Below are positions 1 through 8,986 of a stretch of 64,000 bases of DNA, in pieces. Every line of letters begins with the position of its first letter. Position 1 is the stretch's first letter. Source of the stretch: Thiotrichaceae bacterium (GTDB taxonomy: Bacteria; Pseudomonadota; Gammaproteobacteria; Beggiatoales; Beggiatoaceae); the NCBI GenBank assembly GCA_011391085.1, contig JAABRD010000016.1, positions 20,339-84,338 of the forward strand. The letters run 5' to 3'. Both the position numbers and the translations under genes were made by a program. Below the pieces are notes generated by a model that worked only from the letters and a program-made list of their open reading frames with translations, was not told the origin of the DNA and ran no database searches.

Positions 1-2
1 AG

Positions 3-422
3 GGGCGGCCACCTACCAAGTGGGACGTGTATGAGAAGATTTTGCAAATTCCCTCTTACGTGGTCTTTAGTCGCTATACCAATGAAGTCCAATTTTTTGA
101 GTTAATTCAAGGCCGTTATGTGAAGTTACCGCCGACTACCAAGACTCTGTGGATTCCCAAACTGCAATTGGGATTGGGAGTTTGGAACGGTGTGTATGAT
201 AATTTTGAACGTCAATGGTTACGGTGGCAGGATGCACAAGGGCGGTGGATTCTGACGCCGGTGGAACGGGAACGTCAACAAACTTTGTTGGAACGGGAAC
301 GGGCGACACACGCCGAACAACAAGTTTTGTTGGAACGCGAACGGGCGACCCAGGCGGAACATCGAAACCAGCAATTGGTAGCTAAATTGCGGGCGCTGGG
401 AATTAACCCGGAGTCATTGTAA
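3..422 (+). CDS. Uma2-family (DUF820) nuclease-like protein, 5' end outside the window
   Basis: The C-terminal 139 codons of a protein nearly identical to the next gene (530-1345). The reading frame is open to the left edge, so the true start lies upstream; the GTG at 27 is internal. The visible part holds the conserved KWDVYEKIL helix and the YVVFSRY strand of the Uma2 fold, then a C-terminal tail of repeated ERERATxAEQ coiled-coil units. It has one more ERERAT unit than its paralog. Uma2 proteins have a PD-(D/E)XK-like nuclease fold and are abundant in cyanobacteria and Beggiatoaceae; their role is not settled. The pair is a recent tandem duplication. Confidence 0.85.
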   Translation, partial: GRPPTKWDVYEKILQIPSYVVFSRYTNEVQFFELIQGRYVKLPPTTKTLWIPKLQLGLGVWNGVYDNFERQWLRWQDAQGRWILTPVERERQQTLLERERATHAEQQVLLERERATQAEHRNQQLVAKLRALGINPESL

Positions 423-429
423 AACCCAC

Positions 430-467
430 CTAGAAACCGAAAGGGTCTTCTGACCTTCGGTTTCTAG
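430..467. terminator. Palindrome after the first Uma2 gene
   Basis: CTAGAAACCGAA and its complement TTCGGTTTCTAG form a long hairpin followed by a short T-run, 8 bases after the stop codon. Shape and place suit a rho-independent terminator; it also resembles the many GAAAC...GTTTC palindromes elsewhere in the window. Confidence 0.55.
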
Positions 468-529
468 TTTTCGCAACCGCAACCACTTTCAAGAGTTACC
501 AAGATATTGACTCTGACGAGGTAATCCTC

Positions 530-1345
530 ATGATGCTACCCGCAACGGTGCTACTAAAACCTTACTCACGGTCGGTCACCCCCACTCCTACCACGGGGCG
601 GTCTGACAAACCGTGGCCGACTATGTATGACTTACCCAGTGAAAATCCGGAGGACCCCGGCTTGCCTGACATTTATCATGACCAACAACCGCAATTGTTG
701 AAAGACACCTTCCAGCCACCGGCGTATCCTGGTGAAAACGTGTTCGTGGCTTCGGATTTAAATTTATACTATGACCGTTCCCATGACCAATGGTATAAAC
801 GTCCCGATTGGATGGCCGTGGTTGGCGTCTCTCATCTCTACCACGGCGGTGACCAACGTTTAAGTTACGTGGTCTGGGATGAGAAAGTAATACCGACCGT
901 GGTCGTTGAACTCCTCTCCCCTGGCACCGAAAACGAGGACTTGGGACGCACGGCCTCCTCTGCCAAGGGGCGGCCACCTACCAAATGGGACGTGTATGAA
1001 CAGATTTTGCAAATTCCCTATTACGTGGTCTTCAGTCGCTACACCAATAAAGTTCAATTTTTTGAGTTAATTCAAGGCCGTTATGTGAAGTTACCGCCGA
1101 CTACCAAGACTCTGTGGATTCCCAAACTGCAATTGGGATTGGGAGTTTGGGATGGTGTGTATGATAATTTTGAACGTCAATGGTTACGGTGGCAGGATGC
1201 ACAAGGGCGGTGGATTCTGACGCCGGTGGAACGGGAACGCCAACAAACTTTGTTGGAACGGGAACGGGCTACCAAGGCGGAACAACGAAACCAGCAATTG
1301 GTAGCTAAATTGCGGGCTTTGGGGATTGACCCAGAGTCGTTGTAG
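530..1345 (+). CDS. Uma2-family (DUF820) nuclease-like protein
   Basis: Full-length 271-residue paralog of the truncated gene at 3-422. It carries the Uma2 signature: a DLNLYYDRS strand (about residues 80-90), a PTVVVELLSPGTENEDLGR block (about 125-145) with the acidic residue expected in the PD-(D/E)XK-like core, and a downstream KWDVYEQIL helix. The tail is a charged ERERAT/AEQRNQQ coiled coil. A GAGG sequence 8 bases upstream of the ATG supports the start; a second ATG follows immediately. Family membership is clear, but the substrate and biological role are unknown. The two tandem copies may be ordinary paralog expansion. Confidence 0.88.
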   Translation: MMLPATVLLKPYSRSVTPTPTTGRSDKPWPTMYDLPSENPEDPGLPDIYHDQQPQLLKDTFQPPAYPGENVFVASDLNLYYDRSHDQWYKRPDWMAVVGVSHLYHGGDQRLSYVVWDEKVIPTVVVELLSPGTENEDLGRTASSAKGRPPTKWDVYEQILQIPYYVVFSRYTNKVQFFELIQGRYVKLPPTTKTLWIPKLQLGLGVWDGVYDNFERQWLRWQDAQGRWILTPVERERQQTLLERERATKAEQRNQQLVAKLRALGIDPESL

Positions 1346-1363
1346 AATCCAAACTTTGAGTGA

Positions 1364-1396
1364 AGAAACTAAGTTTCTGACAGAAACTTAGTTTCT
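1364..1396. terminator. GAAACTAAGTTTCT palindrome after the Uma2 gene
   Basis: AGAAACTAAGTTTCT and AGAAACTTAGTTTCT arms are separated by three bases, 18 bases after the Uma2 stop. It is one of at least seven near-copies of the same palindrome in the window (about 2240, 39143, 40975, 55650, 57166, 58138), so it is both a plausible terminator and a dispersed repeat. Confidence 0.5.
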
Positions 1397-1496
1397 CTCA
1401 ATGTCTGTCACCCAACCATTGCTTCTTTTATTTGGGTTACGCATCACTTGATGAACCTGAGTATGAAGTATCACACTATAACCATTAAACAACGCT

Positions 1497-1823
1497 ATGG
1501 CAACCATATTATCTTCCTCTACATACGAACAAGAATTGCTTCATATTGTACAACAGTTATCCTCAGAAGGGATACTGCAAATCTTACAGTTTGCCCGTTT
1601 GGTCCAGGCACAAACCTTGGCGAACCGAAGTGCCTCGCAGGAACAAGAACCCATGGAAGAGACGGCGGCTGACATCTTGGCTGATGAAGCACGTTGGGAC
1701 GCGCAATTTGCCGCGACTCAAAACGGCTTGAAACAGATGGCCGCGACGGTTCGGGCCGAGGTCCAAGCAGGACGCACTCTACCCATGATTTTCACGCCAA
1801 CAGGGACCATTGCACCTGCATGA
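1497..1823 (+). CDS. Small antitoxin-like protein
   Basis: A 108-residue protein with the pattern of antitoxin-like partners common in cyanobacteria and Beggiatoaceae: an N-terminal LLHIVQQLSSEGILQILQFARLVQ helix pair, an acidic linker, a DEARWDAQFA helix and a C-terminal GRTLPMIFTPTGTI stretch. Its stop codon overlaps, as ATGA, the start of a short reading frame that resembles the beginning of a RelE-like toxin but breaks after 18 codons. The layout is therefore a type II antitoxin whose toxin is lost. The family call rests on remembered pattern only. Confidence 0.6.
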   Translation: MATILSSSTYEQELLHIVQQLSSEGILQILQFARLVQAQTLANRSASQEQEPMEETAADILADEARWDAQFAATQNGLKQMAATVRAEVQAGRTLPMIFTPTGTIAPA

Positions 1824-1908
1824 ACTCACGTACTGTTCCCAGTTTTTGGAAATTATTTTATCGACTGCCTCGATGAATATGAACGGCAATTGAGTGGTTC
1901 GTAGGATT
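1820..1908 (+). pseudogene. Remnant of a RelE/ParE-like toxin gene
   Basis: The ATG overlaps the antitoxin stop. The first 18 codons (MNSRTVPSFWKLFYRLPR) look like the N terminus of RelE-type toxins that normally follow such antitoxins, then a TGA occurs. In a shifted frame the next codons read DEYERQL, consistent with continuation of the helix, so a frameshift is likely. Homology is lost soon after, where a fragment of a Uma2 gene begins. Degraded toxin; moderate certainty. Confidence 0.45.
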
Positions 1909-1940
1909 GAGATTGGGAGTGAGGTGTATGATAATTTAGG
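1909..1940 (+). pseudogene. Uma2 gene fragment, left piece
   Basis: GATTGGGAGTGAGGTGTATG and the following ATAATTT match the part of the Uma2 genes encoding GLGVW..GVYDNF, with a small deletion. The fragment ends at the edge of the repeat at 1941. Confidence 0.4.
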
Positions 1941-2102
1941 GTAGTGATGCAATGTGGGTGGACTGTCTGAACTCTGATTAGAATGATTTTCAGATGGACT
2001 CTAATTAGTCAAGCCTCTTTTCATAGCCCTCATTTAATCATTTCAATCAGAGTTCCAGACTAAGAGAAACCGCACGATATTTCACCCAGATTGCATCACT
2101 AC
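1941..2102. repeat. MITE-like element, family B (GTAGTGATGCAATG ends)
   Basis: A 160-bp non-coding element. The termini GTAGTGATGCAATGTGGGT and ACCCAGATTGCATCACTAC are inverted repeats; an inner inverted repeat is built on GAACTCTGATT / AATCAGAGTTC. Related copies lie at 24938, 26847 and 31179. No coding capacity, so a MITE mobilised in trans is the simplest reading. Confidence 0.75.
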
Positions 2103-2188
2103 CCAAAAGTCAACACAATTTCATAAATGATTGGGAGGAAAGACAAGAAAATTTCCCCCCATTCTTCCACCTCCTCAAAGGTCAGTAT

Positions 2189-2276
2189 TGCGGGCTTTGG
2201 GGATTGACCCAGGTTCGTTGTAGAATCCAAACCGTGAATGAAGAAACTAAGTTTCTGGCAGAAACTTAGTTTCTCG
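2189..2276 (+). pseudogene. Uma2 gene 3'-end remnant with its palindrome
   Basis: GCGGGCTTTGGGGATTGACC through the TAG and the AGAAACTAAGTTTCT palindrome is a near copy of 1312-1396, the end of the Uma2 gene. With the fragment at 1909 it marks a former third Uma2 copy, now interrupted by the family B repeat. The rest of 2277-2432 shows nothing recognisable. Confidence 0.6.
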
Positions 2277-2432
2277 CTAACTACAACCGTCAAGGTTTGT
2301 GAAGGCGTGAAGATGATGATACGGTTCGGTAGGCCAACAACCCCATGGCGTCAATGTTAGAGTTTGTTGCACGAACTCCAACCTACACGGGCTTGGGTCT
2401 GACACGTACCGTCTGTTCGGTCACTACCTAAC

Positions 2433-5400
2433 TTACTCTGTAATGACATCCTCCAACGGTTGAGGGTTAAGCACTATCGTACCATCTGGAAGGCGATAAC
2501 CGTAGTAAATTTGCACCTCGCCGGTGGCACTTAGTTGACCTTGCCAAAGGTTAAGGCGTTGCGTGGGTCGCAGAATGACCGCTTTCTTCATGGCTACCAA
2601 GTGGTTGAGATCGCCATCCCAAGGTCGTATGACTGGAATAGCTTGTGCCTGTTGTTCAATGGGCACTTCTGGTTCTTCCAGCATGTAAAGTTGTGGTGCC
2701 GACGTGGGCGTTGGTTTGTAGATGCCTATTACTAGCCAATCCACCACTTTTCCTAAATGGGCAAAATCGGCGGTGGTTTCGCCAATGACAGATATTTCGT
2801 CGCTGGTGGTGTGAGTCACATTAGGTAATTCAGGTTCACCATTGACACTGATACCCCCTTTGAAGGAACTTTTGGTCTTCATAAAGGTGCCCAGTGGGTC
2901 AATTGCCGTGGTATTCGCGTCACTTTCACCGGCCTCACTTTCTTCACCCAAAGGGGTTTGGGTTTGTGGTGTGCTTAACAGACTGACGAGACCTTTGTTG
3001 TTAATCACACTGACCGCTACTTCATAGGTTTTGCCATTGGTTAGCCCGTTAATGGCATAACTGGTTTGCAATCCTACCCCAATGTCTTGTTCAAACCGGT
3101 TGTCTCCAGGTGTGTCAGAGACATGAACGCGATAGCTGGCCAGGTTGTCTTCTGGATTAGGTGCCCAACTCACTTCAAGAGTACCTTCGCCAGCTTTGAG
3201 AGTAACCGCCGTCGGTGTAGTCGGTGCTTCGGAATTGGCAACGGCTAGTTTACCAGTGCTGTAAGCATAGACTGGAATGTCTTTACCATCATCCAGTTTG
3301 GCATAGAGGTAGTAATGACCTGATTGCATTTCGGCAGGTGCTTTCCATTCATAGTAGCCATCTGCTGCTGGTATATCTGCCGCTATCAACGAACCATTAT
3401 AGCCAGTGTTGTCGTTATCATAGTATAGACTGACCTTTGCACCTCCATTAGGATCAGTAAATTGCCATGCGACATTAACGGGAGACTGACTATCCCAATT
3501 TTGGTCTTGTGCCAAGGAAACTAACTTAATGGTCGGTTTCTTTGGGGTATACAAGAGATTAAGTTCGTATTCCCCAATATCACCCAAATTATTGACTTCT
3601 ACCGTATAAGTCCCTTGGGGTGGTTTTTTAACCACGTAAGAGGCTTGATGTTTGTTTGCACTGTGTAAATAGGCAACTTCACTGTTGGTTTTCGATACTT
3701 CAAATAAACCAGGGGTGGTCGCTGGTTGAAACACTCGGCCATCAGGAAACTTGAGTGTAAACGAGGGTTCGCCCGTCTTACTGACCATTTGGAAAACGAC
3801 GGTCTCATCAGGTTTATTGACTTCCAAAGTAACCACTGGTTCCGTTCGACGGATCGCTTTTCGCAGTTGCGTATATTCGTCAGAGGAGAGTCTGGTGTAA
3901 AAATGCAAGGTATCTGTGTACTCGACTTTAATACCCAACTCTCCGGCATCAAAGGTAAACCGAATATAGTCCACCCCGGTCTTAGTCTTGGGTTTGCCCG
4001 TGACCTCATCAAGCGTTGGTTGGCCTGTGGCCTCATCAATCTCAGCTTTATCTGAGACACTTACACCAAACGTTACAGCAGTTACATCGACCTTCTTCTC
4101 GGAAGAACAAAGCTCAGTAATGTACACATCCAGACAAATTTCTGGAATAGTGATACTCAGTTCGCCACCACCGTTGGTTTCCAACTTGGAGTCAGTCGCA
4201 CTTACTTTAAGCGGTGGATTGATTTTGAGGGAAAGCAATTCCACTTCTTCCTCATTTTGTCTCACGAATTTCTTCATGGAAACTCCCAATTTGCCATCAA
4301 CGGACAGACCCTCGCCTGGCTTATATTCAATAGACCCTTCGCCAAGTTTCAGTTTATCCAAAAGCATAGCTTTCTTGAGGGCGACTTGAATCTTCCAGGA
4401 GGTATCCGCAGAAAGTTCTCCTTCACCAGATAGGAACTTCAGAGTAGTGTAATCTTCAAATTTCTTCAACAGACCAAAGCCATCCAGCAATTTTACAGTG
4501 GTGCCCAGAGAAAACTTCAAACTGTCTGGATAGGCGAAGTTTTCAATCGCAACTTTAGCCCCGGCAAAATTGATGCCCATTGGTATCCCCTTGGGTGGAA
4601 GAGTGAAGAAATCACCTTCAGCCGATATTTCAAAGCCATCGATTTGAGTTTTCCAAAACTTCAGTTCACCACCAAGGCTTTCAAAGATGCCGAACAATTC
4701 TTCGTCTTCAGGGAGACTCACCTTTCCTCCTATAGTGGATTTGTAACTAAGCAAGTCTAGCGTGACTTTCACATCGGAGAGTCTGAGAATCTTGTTATTT
4801 CGAAATCTCAGCGCATCCTCTGCTATGAGTTCAATTTTGTGTTCAGAATCACCCTCTTGAGATAACCGTATTTTGGGCAAATTGATAAAAAAGTTATCAA
4901 ACAGTTCCGAAAAATTGGCTGCACTGTCCATAATAACCACTTGAGTTGAGTCGATTTCGATGGCTTGAGGCACATTCGCAGTAAACGGGTATAACTCTTG
5001 AGGAAAGAGTCTTTGAAGAGACATTCCTCCTGGCTTTATTTCAAGTTGTGGCAGATTCTTGACGATAGAGGATTTAAGGTCGGAAACCTTTACCGTAAAC
5101 CCGCCACGATAGAGAGGCATGTTTTCACCTGGGTCCTTTTCGTCGGGGGTTCTTTTAATACCCAAAGCGGTGATTTCTCCATCTTCGAGGGTTTCCACTC
5201 GTTTCTGGGCAACATCAAGTTTAAGTTTAGCGTCCACACCGATGATTTGATTGCCTTTTTGTTGTTGACCACTGCTATCAAGGCTAACCATGCCCAGTTT
5301 GACATTCCCACTCGCCACAAACACCGACTTAGAATTACCATCAGGTACAATCGAGTCAGCATAAACTATCAGGTTACCGATAACCATTTCGGTCACTTTC

Positions 5401-8400
5401 GCAACCTCCGGCGTTGGCCCCGTACCCCCCTGAGTTTGTTCTTTAACAGTCACTCGGTCTTGCTTAACGTCCACTTCTAACTTGACGTTTTTCCCCAAAA
5501 CGACGCAAGATAAGGTGCTACCGTTTTTCACGGTCACATCTTCTAGCAACGCGGGAGAATCGCAGTTGCCTTCAATATTGCCCTGGGCATTGCCACCTTG
5601 GAGGTGGGCGTCTTTATCCAGTTTGACATCCTTGATGATGCCGCCAATTTTGCTGTTGTTGACTATCTTGCCAGACAGCATACCACCTTTAAGTTCAGCA
5701 CCGAGAAACTCCACATTGGTAATCGTACCTTCATTGGTAATAAAACCGGATAAAGTTCCGCCCGTGAGTGAACCGTTTGAAGTCACTTTAGAGTTGCTTA
5801 TCCACCCTTGGTTTTCCAACGAGGAGTCAATGATGACATTGGAAATACTGGCGCCGTTCTCAATCTTTGACACGGTGAGAACTTGTTCCTGGCCCACGCA
5901 GGAACTGTCAATGGTTTCCCCCGTATTGTTGGCACAAGTTGGCATGTAAACAGGCGTTTGGGCCACTGTTTGGACCGTGGGACTGACCGTCACTTTGAAA
6001 GTTGATGCCACGGTCATCCCGATGGAGTTTTGGGCTTCTACCGTGATTTCACTTGACCCAAGGTTGCCAAAGGTGAGTAACAAGCTGTTATTCTGAAGCG
6101 TGGTGGTGACCACGTTGGCATTGGAGTTGACACTCACGCGGTAAGTAAGGAGGCTTCCAGAAGTGTCGGTAAAATAAGAAGTCAAGTCAAGCGTCATGGG
6201 TGAACCGCCTTGAGGCACGATCACTTCGGGGATGGGTTGCGTGACGGACAAGGTGCTGGAGAGTAATTGATTGCCCCCCAATGAAACCTTGAGATTGGGC
6301 AACTGGCTAAAATCAGGTACTTTCCCTTCCAATTGGTTGTTAGCCAGGCCCAGGGTCTTTAGGTTGGTCAGTCCGGTTAGGTCCGGCAAAGTGCCATTGA
6401 ACTGGTTACTTGATAGGTTAACGGCTTCCAATTTGTTGGATTGACACAGATTGGGAAGATTACCAGTTAAGCGATTGTTGGATAAATCCAGTTCTCTCAG
6501 TTCGGTCAAGGCACAAATGTCAGGCATCGTGCCAGTAAGATTATTATCGGCCAGTAATAAGTGGGTGACATGACCATTGGCGCAGGTAATGCCGGCCCAA
6601 CCGCACGGGCTAACGTCCACCAACCATTTGTTAGTGCCCGCGTTTTTCCAAGCCCCACCCTGCGTTCCTTGGTAAATATTGTCGAGAGTTTCACACTCTT
6701 TGAGGGGGAGGTCTTTAACCGCTTTGCAGGTGTATAGCACTTTCACATCAAATTGATAGAGTTCAACACCGTTGTGGTCCTTGACTATCCCTTTTCTATC
6801 GCCAGGGAGACCCCATTGTTTGCAGAAAAAGTCGCGGCGGCTACTGGTGCCGTCAGGAAGCAACGTCATGCCTTCACAATTGTCAACGGCCATTTTGGTG
6901 CTGTCAGTTAAGTTATCCCCATAGGCACTGAATACCATGTTCAGACCAATCAGAGAAGGGACCGTTTTATTGGGTTGTACCTCCACATAAGCGCCAATGG
7001 TAAGTTTATCATTTGCGGTGACTGGGTAGAAACGCACTTGGCAAATGGGGTCCGTGGAATCCGCTGGACATTTTTTGGCAGTTTCAAAAACTTGACAGTC
7101 TATGAAGTCCGGATTAAGGGTGCAGAAGTTACTGAGAACTTCGTTCACTTGTTGCCGATTCAAGTCAAATTTTGCGATGCACTTGGTATCAGCAGTCAAA
7201 GCAAACGGGCTACCGCAGGAAGCCGGAGTCCAGCCGACCACTTCTGAATTTTGGTCAGGTTGTGCTGTTAGATTAATTTGGGTGTTTCGAGGATATTGGC
7301 CCGCTTGAGTACCGCCTATCGTGCCTTTTCCTGTGCCTTGCGTTTCGAGAGTTAAGGTATAGATGCAAGGAGGCAATGTCACATTGGTAGTGGCCGGCGC
7401 CGACTCGCCCGTGGCGTTGGTGGCTTTCACCTGGTAAGTGTGAGGGGTGCCACAAGCCAAGCCCGTGTCAATAAACTGGGTGAGGTTAGCGGCTACGGTG
7501 GTTAATTCAACACCGTCTCGAAACACTCTAAAGCCAGTTTCATTGTCACTTTGGTCGGTCCAATGGAGAGTGACTTGTGTTCCTGTGGCCGTGGCTGTTA
7601 GGTCCGTGGGTGCCTTCACAGTCGTGGGAAGCGGCTGAGAATCGCTGACTTCCAAATTAAAATTGTAGAGGACTTCCCCATTGGAATCTTTAACTGTACC
7701 TGCTTTGGGGCCAACAGTGCCCGTAGGAGTGCATTGGAACTGGCGTTGAGTGTCAGTTCCGCCGGGTAATTCCACGGGGGTGGGGCAGTCTGTGAGGGTA
7801 ACGGTTAGGTTGTCTTTTAAGTTGGTGCCGGTGAGGGTGAAAGTCACGGGCGTGTTAAGGGTGGCGGTAGCGGGGGTGACGCCAGCAATTTGCGGCACGA
7901 CGACTGTAGAGTCATTCACTTCGACTGTAAAGTTGTAAAGAATCTCATCATTGGGAACAAATTTGACAATACCGGTTTTGGTACCAGCAGTGCCGGTGGG
8001 TGTGCATTGGAATTGACGTTGAGTGTCACTTCCCCCTGGCAATTCTACGGGGGTGGGGCAGTCAGTCAAGGTCAACTCCATACCGTCTGTTAGGTTGGCA
8101 CCCGTCACCGTGAAAATTACAGAGGTACCAAGGGTACCTGTGGTTGGGGCAACGTTGGTAACTTGCAACAAACCAGGCACGACCTGAATAATAAAACTGT
8201 AAAACTGTTTTCCAGTGTTGCTTGTGTTGAGAAAGCCTTTTGTGGACCCAGCGGTACTAGGAGTGCATTGAAATTGACGTTGAGTGTTGCTTCCACCGGG
8301 CAGTTCTTCTATGGGAGAACAGTTGTCAAGAATAAAGTCTATTGCATGGTCAAGATAAATCCCCGTGACGGTGAAAACAACAGGGACGCCCTGTGCAACA

Positions 8401-8855
8401 GTGAAAGGCTTAAAGTTGTAAACAGTTGGCCCGGTGACGTCAATGGTAAAAGTGTAAAGAACTTCGCCATTGGTCATTGCTTTGAGAAAACCTACTTTAG
8501 CACCTCTAGTACCTGTGGGTGTGCATTGAAATTGACGTTGGATGTTACTTCCACCTGGCAATTCCACAGGGGTGTGGCAGTCAGTCAGGGCCAATTCCAT
8601 ACCATCTGTTAAGTTGGTACCATGAATGGTGAGAATCATGGGACTGTCCAAAATAGCACGGTCCACCGGTAGATGAACAATAGTTTCACCATAGAGGCCA
8701 TCTTTGTCTCCAATGATAAAATAATTGGGATCGCCCATGGCATCAAATTGTGGAGTGATAGGTTTGGTAAATAGGACTTCTACTCTTGCACCTTGACCTT
8801 TTGTACCATCTGGCTGAAGAACAATTTCAACCACGTTGCCTGCGACATCAAGCAC
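2433..8855 (-). CDS. Giant secreted multidomain protein, main open frame (C-terminal 2,140 residues)
   Basis: This is the 3' part of a gene that begins at 9907; the open frame actually extends up to the G8 tract at 9039-9046, where the upstream frame is lost. Domains in order, numbered from 8855: four IPT/Ig-like repeats of about 90 residues (about 60-405), each with a P..LPGGS.TQRQFQCTP signature; a fibronectin type III domain (about 412-500); an InlB-B-type repeat (about 500-570); a fifth IPT-like unit; a LRRNT_2-like segment (PCGWAGITC) with leucine-rich repeats of the NLTGTMP..L.ELDLSNN type (about 720-880); an Ig/cadherin-like region; a glycine-rich solenoid-like stretch (about 985-1130); a long unassigned region; and a C-terminal fibronectin type III domain (about 1925-2010). 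No sortase or autotransporter signal was seen. An adhesin or matrix role is inferred. Confidence 0.85.
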   Translation of the reverse strand: MLDVAGNVVEIVLQPDGTKGQGARVEVLFTKPITPQFDAMGDPNYFIIGDKDGLYGETIVHLPVDRAILDSPMILTIHGTNLTDGMELALTDCHTPVELPGGSNIQRQFQCTPTGTRGAKVGFLKAMTNGEVLYTFTIDVTGPTVYNFKPFTVAQGVPVVFTVTGIYLDHAIDFILDNCSPIEELPGGSNTQRQFQCTPSTAGSTKGFLNTSNTGKQFYSFIIQVVPGLLQVTNVAPTTGTLGTSVIFTVTGANLTDGMELTLTDCPTPVELPGGSDTQRQFQCTPTGTAGTKTGIVKFVPNDEILYNFTVEVNDSTVVVPQIAGVTPATATLNTPVTFTLTGTNLKDNLTVTLTDCPTPVELPGGTDTQRQFQCTPTGTVGPKAGTVKDSNGEVLYNFNLEVSDSQPLPTTVKAPTDLTATATGTQVTLHWTDQSDNETGFRVFRDGVELTTVAANLTQFIDTGLACGTPHTYQVKATNATGESAPATTNVTLPPCIYTLTLETQGTGKGTIGGTQAGQYPRNTQINLTAQPDQNSEVVGWTPASCGSPFALTADTKCIAKFDLNRQQVNEVLSNFCTLNPDFIDCQVFETAKKCPADSTDPICQVRFYPVTANDKLTIGAYVEVQPNKTVPSLIGLNMVFSAYGDNLTDSTKMAVDNCEGMTLLPDGTSSRRDFFCKQWGLPGDRKGIVKDHNGVELYQFDVKVLYTCKAVKDLPLKECETLDNIYQGTQGGAWKNAGTNKWLVDVSPCGWAGITCANGHVTHLLLADNNLTGTMPDICALTELRELDLSNNRLTGNLPNLCQSNKLEAVNLSSNQFNGTLPDLTGLTNLKTLGLANNQLEGKVPDFSQLPNLKVSLGGNQLLSSTLSVTQPIPEVIVPQGGSPMTLDLTSYFTDTSGSLLTYRVSVNSNANVVTTTLQNNSLLLTFGNLGSSEITVEAQNSIGMTVASTFKVTVSPTVQTVAQTPVYMPTCANNTGETIDSSCVGQEQVLTVSKIENGASISNVIIDSSLENQGWISNSKVTSNGSLTGGTLSGFITNEGTITNVEFLGAELKGGMLSGKIVNNSKIGGIIKDVKLDKDAHLQGGNAQGNIEGNCDSPALLEDVTVKNGSTLSCVVLGKNVKLEVDVKQDRVTVKEQTQGGTGPTPEVAKVTEMVIGNLIVYADSIVPDGNSKSVFVASGNVKLGMVSLDSSGQQQKGNQIIGVDAKLKLDVAQKRVETLEDGEITALGIKRTPDEKDPGENMPLYRGGFTVKVSDLKSSIVKNLPQLEIKPGGMSLQRLFPQELYPFTANVPQAIEIDSTQVVIMDSAANFSELFDNFFINLPKIRLSQEGDSEHKIELIAEDALRFRNNKILRLSDVKVTLDLLSYKSTIGGKVSLPEDEELFGIFESLGGELKFWKTQIDGFEISAEGDFFTLPPKGIPMGINFAGAKVAIENFAYPDSLKFSLGTTVKLLDGFGLLKKFEDYTTLKFLSGEGELSADTSWKIQVALKKAMLLDKLKLGEGSIEYKPGEGLSVDGKLGVSMKKFVRQNEEEVELLSLKINPPLKVSATDSKLETNGGGELSITIPEICLDVYITELCSSEKKVDVTAVTFGVSVSDKAEIDEATGQPTLDEVTGKPKTKTGVDYIRFTFDAGELGIKVEYTDTLHFYTRLSSDEYTQLRKAIRRTEPVVTLEVNKPDETVVFQMVSKTGEPSFTLKFPDGRVFQPATTPGLFEVSKTNSEVAYLHSANKHQASYVVKKPPQGTYTVEVNNLGDIGEYELNLLYTPKKPTIKLVSLAQDQNWDSQSPVNVAWQFTDPNGGAKVSLYYDNDNTGYNGSLIAADIPAADGYYEWKAPAEMQSGHYYLYAKLDDGKDIPVYAYSTGKLAVANSEAPTTPTAVTLKAGEGTLEVSWAPNPEDNLASYRVHVSDTPGDNRFEQDIGVGLQTSYAINGLTNGKTYEVAVSVINNKGLVSLLSTPQTQTPLGEESEAGESDANTTAIDPLGTFMKTKSSFKGGISVNGEPELPNVTHTTSDEISVIGETTADFAHLGKVVDWLVIGIYKPTPTSAPQLYMLEEPEVPIEQQAQAIPVIRPWDGDLNHLVAMKKAVILRPTQRLNLWQGQLSATGEVQIYYGYRLPDGTIVLNPQPLEDVITE

Positions 8856-8986
8856 GGGGGGAACAACATTGGCATCAATAGTTTCTCCCGCCGGAGTTTT
8901 TATGGTCAGCGTTACAGGACTATTTTGGGAAACAAAGTCATCGTCACTATTGAACCCATCTGTAAGGTTAGGAAGAATGGCATTGT

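Noticed and set aside
5482-5949. Plus-strand frames over the giant minus-strand gene (for example 4998-5480 and 5482-5949)
   Set aside because: Shadows of the strongly coding minus strand; no start signals or domains.
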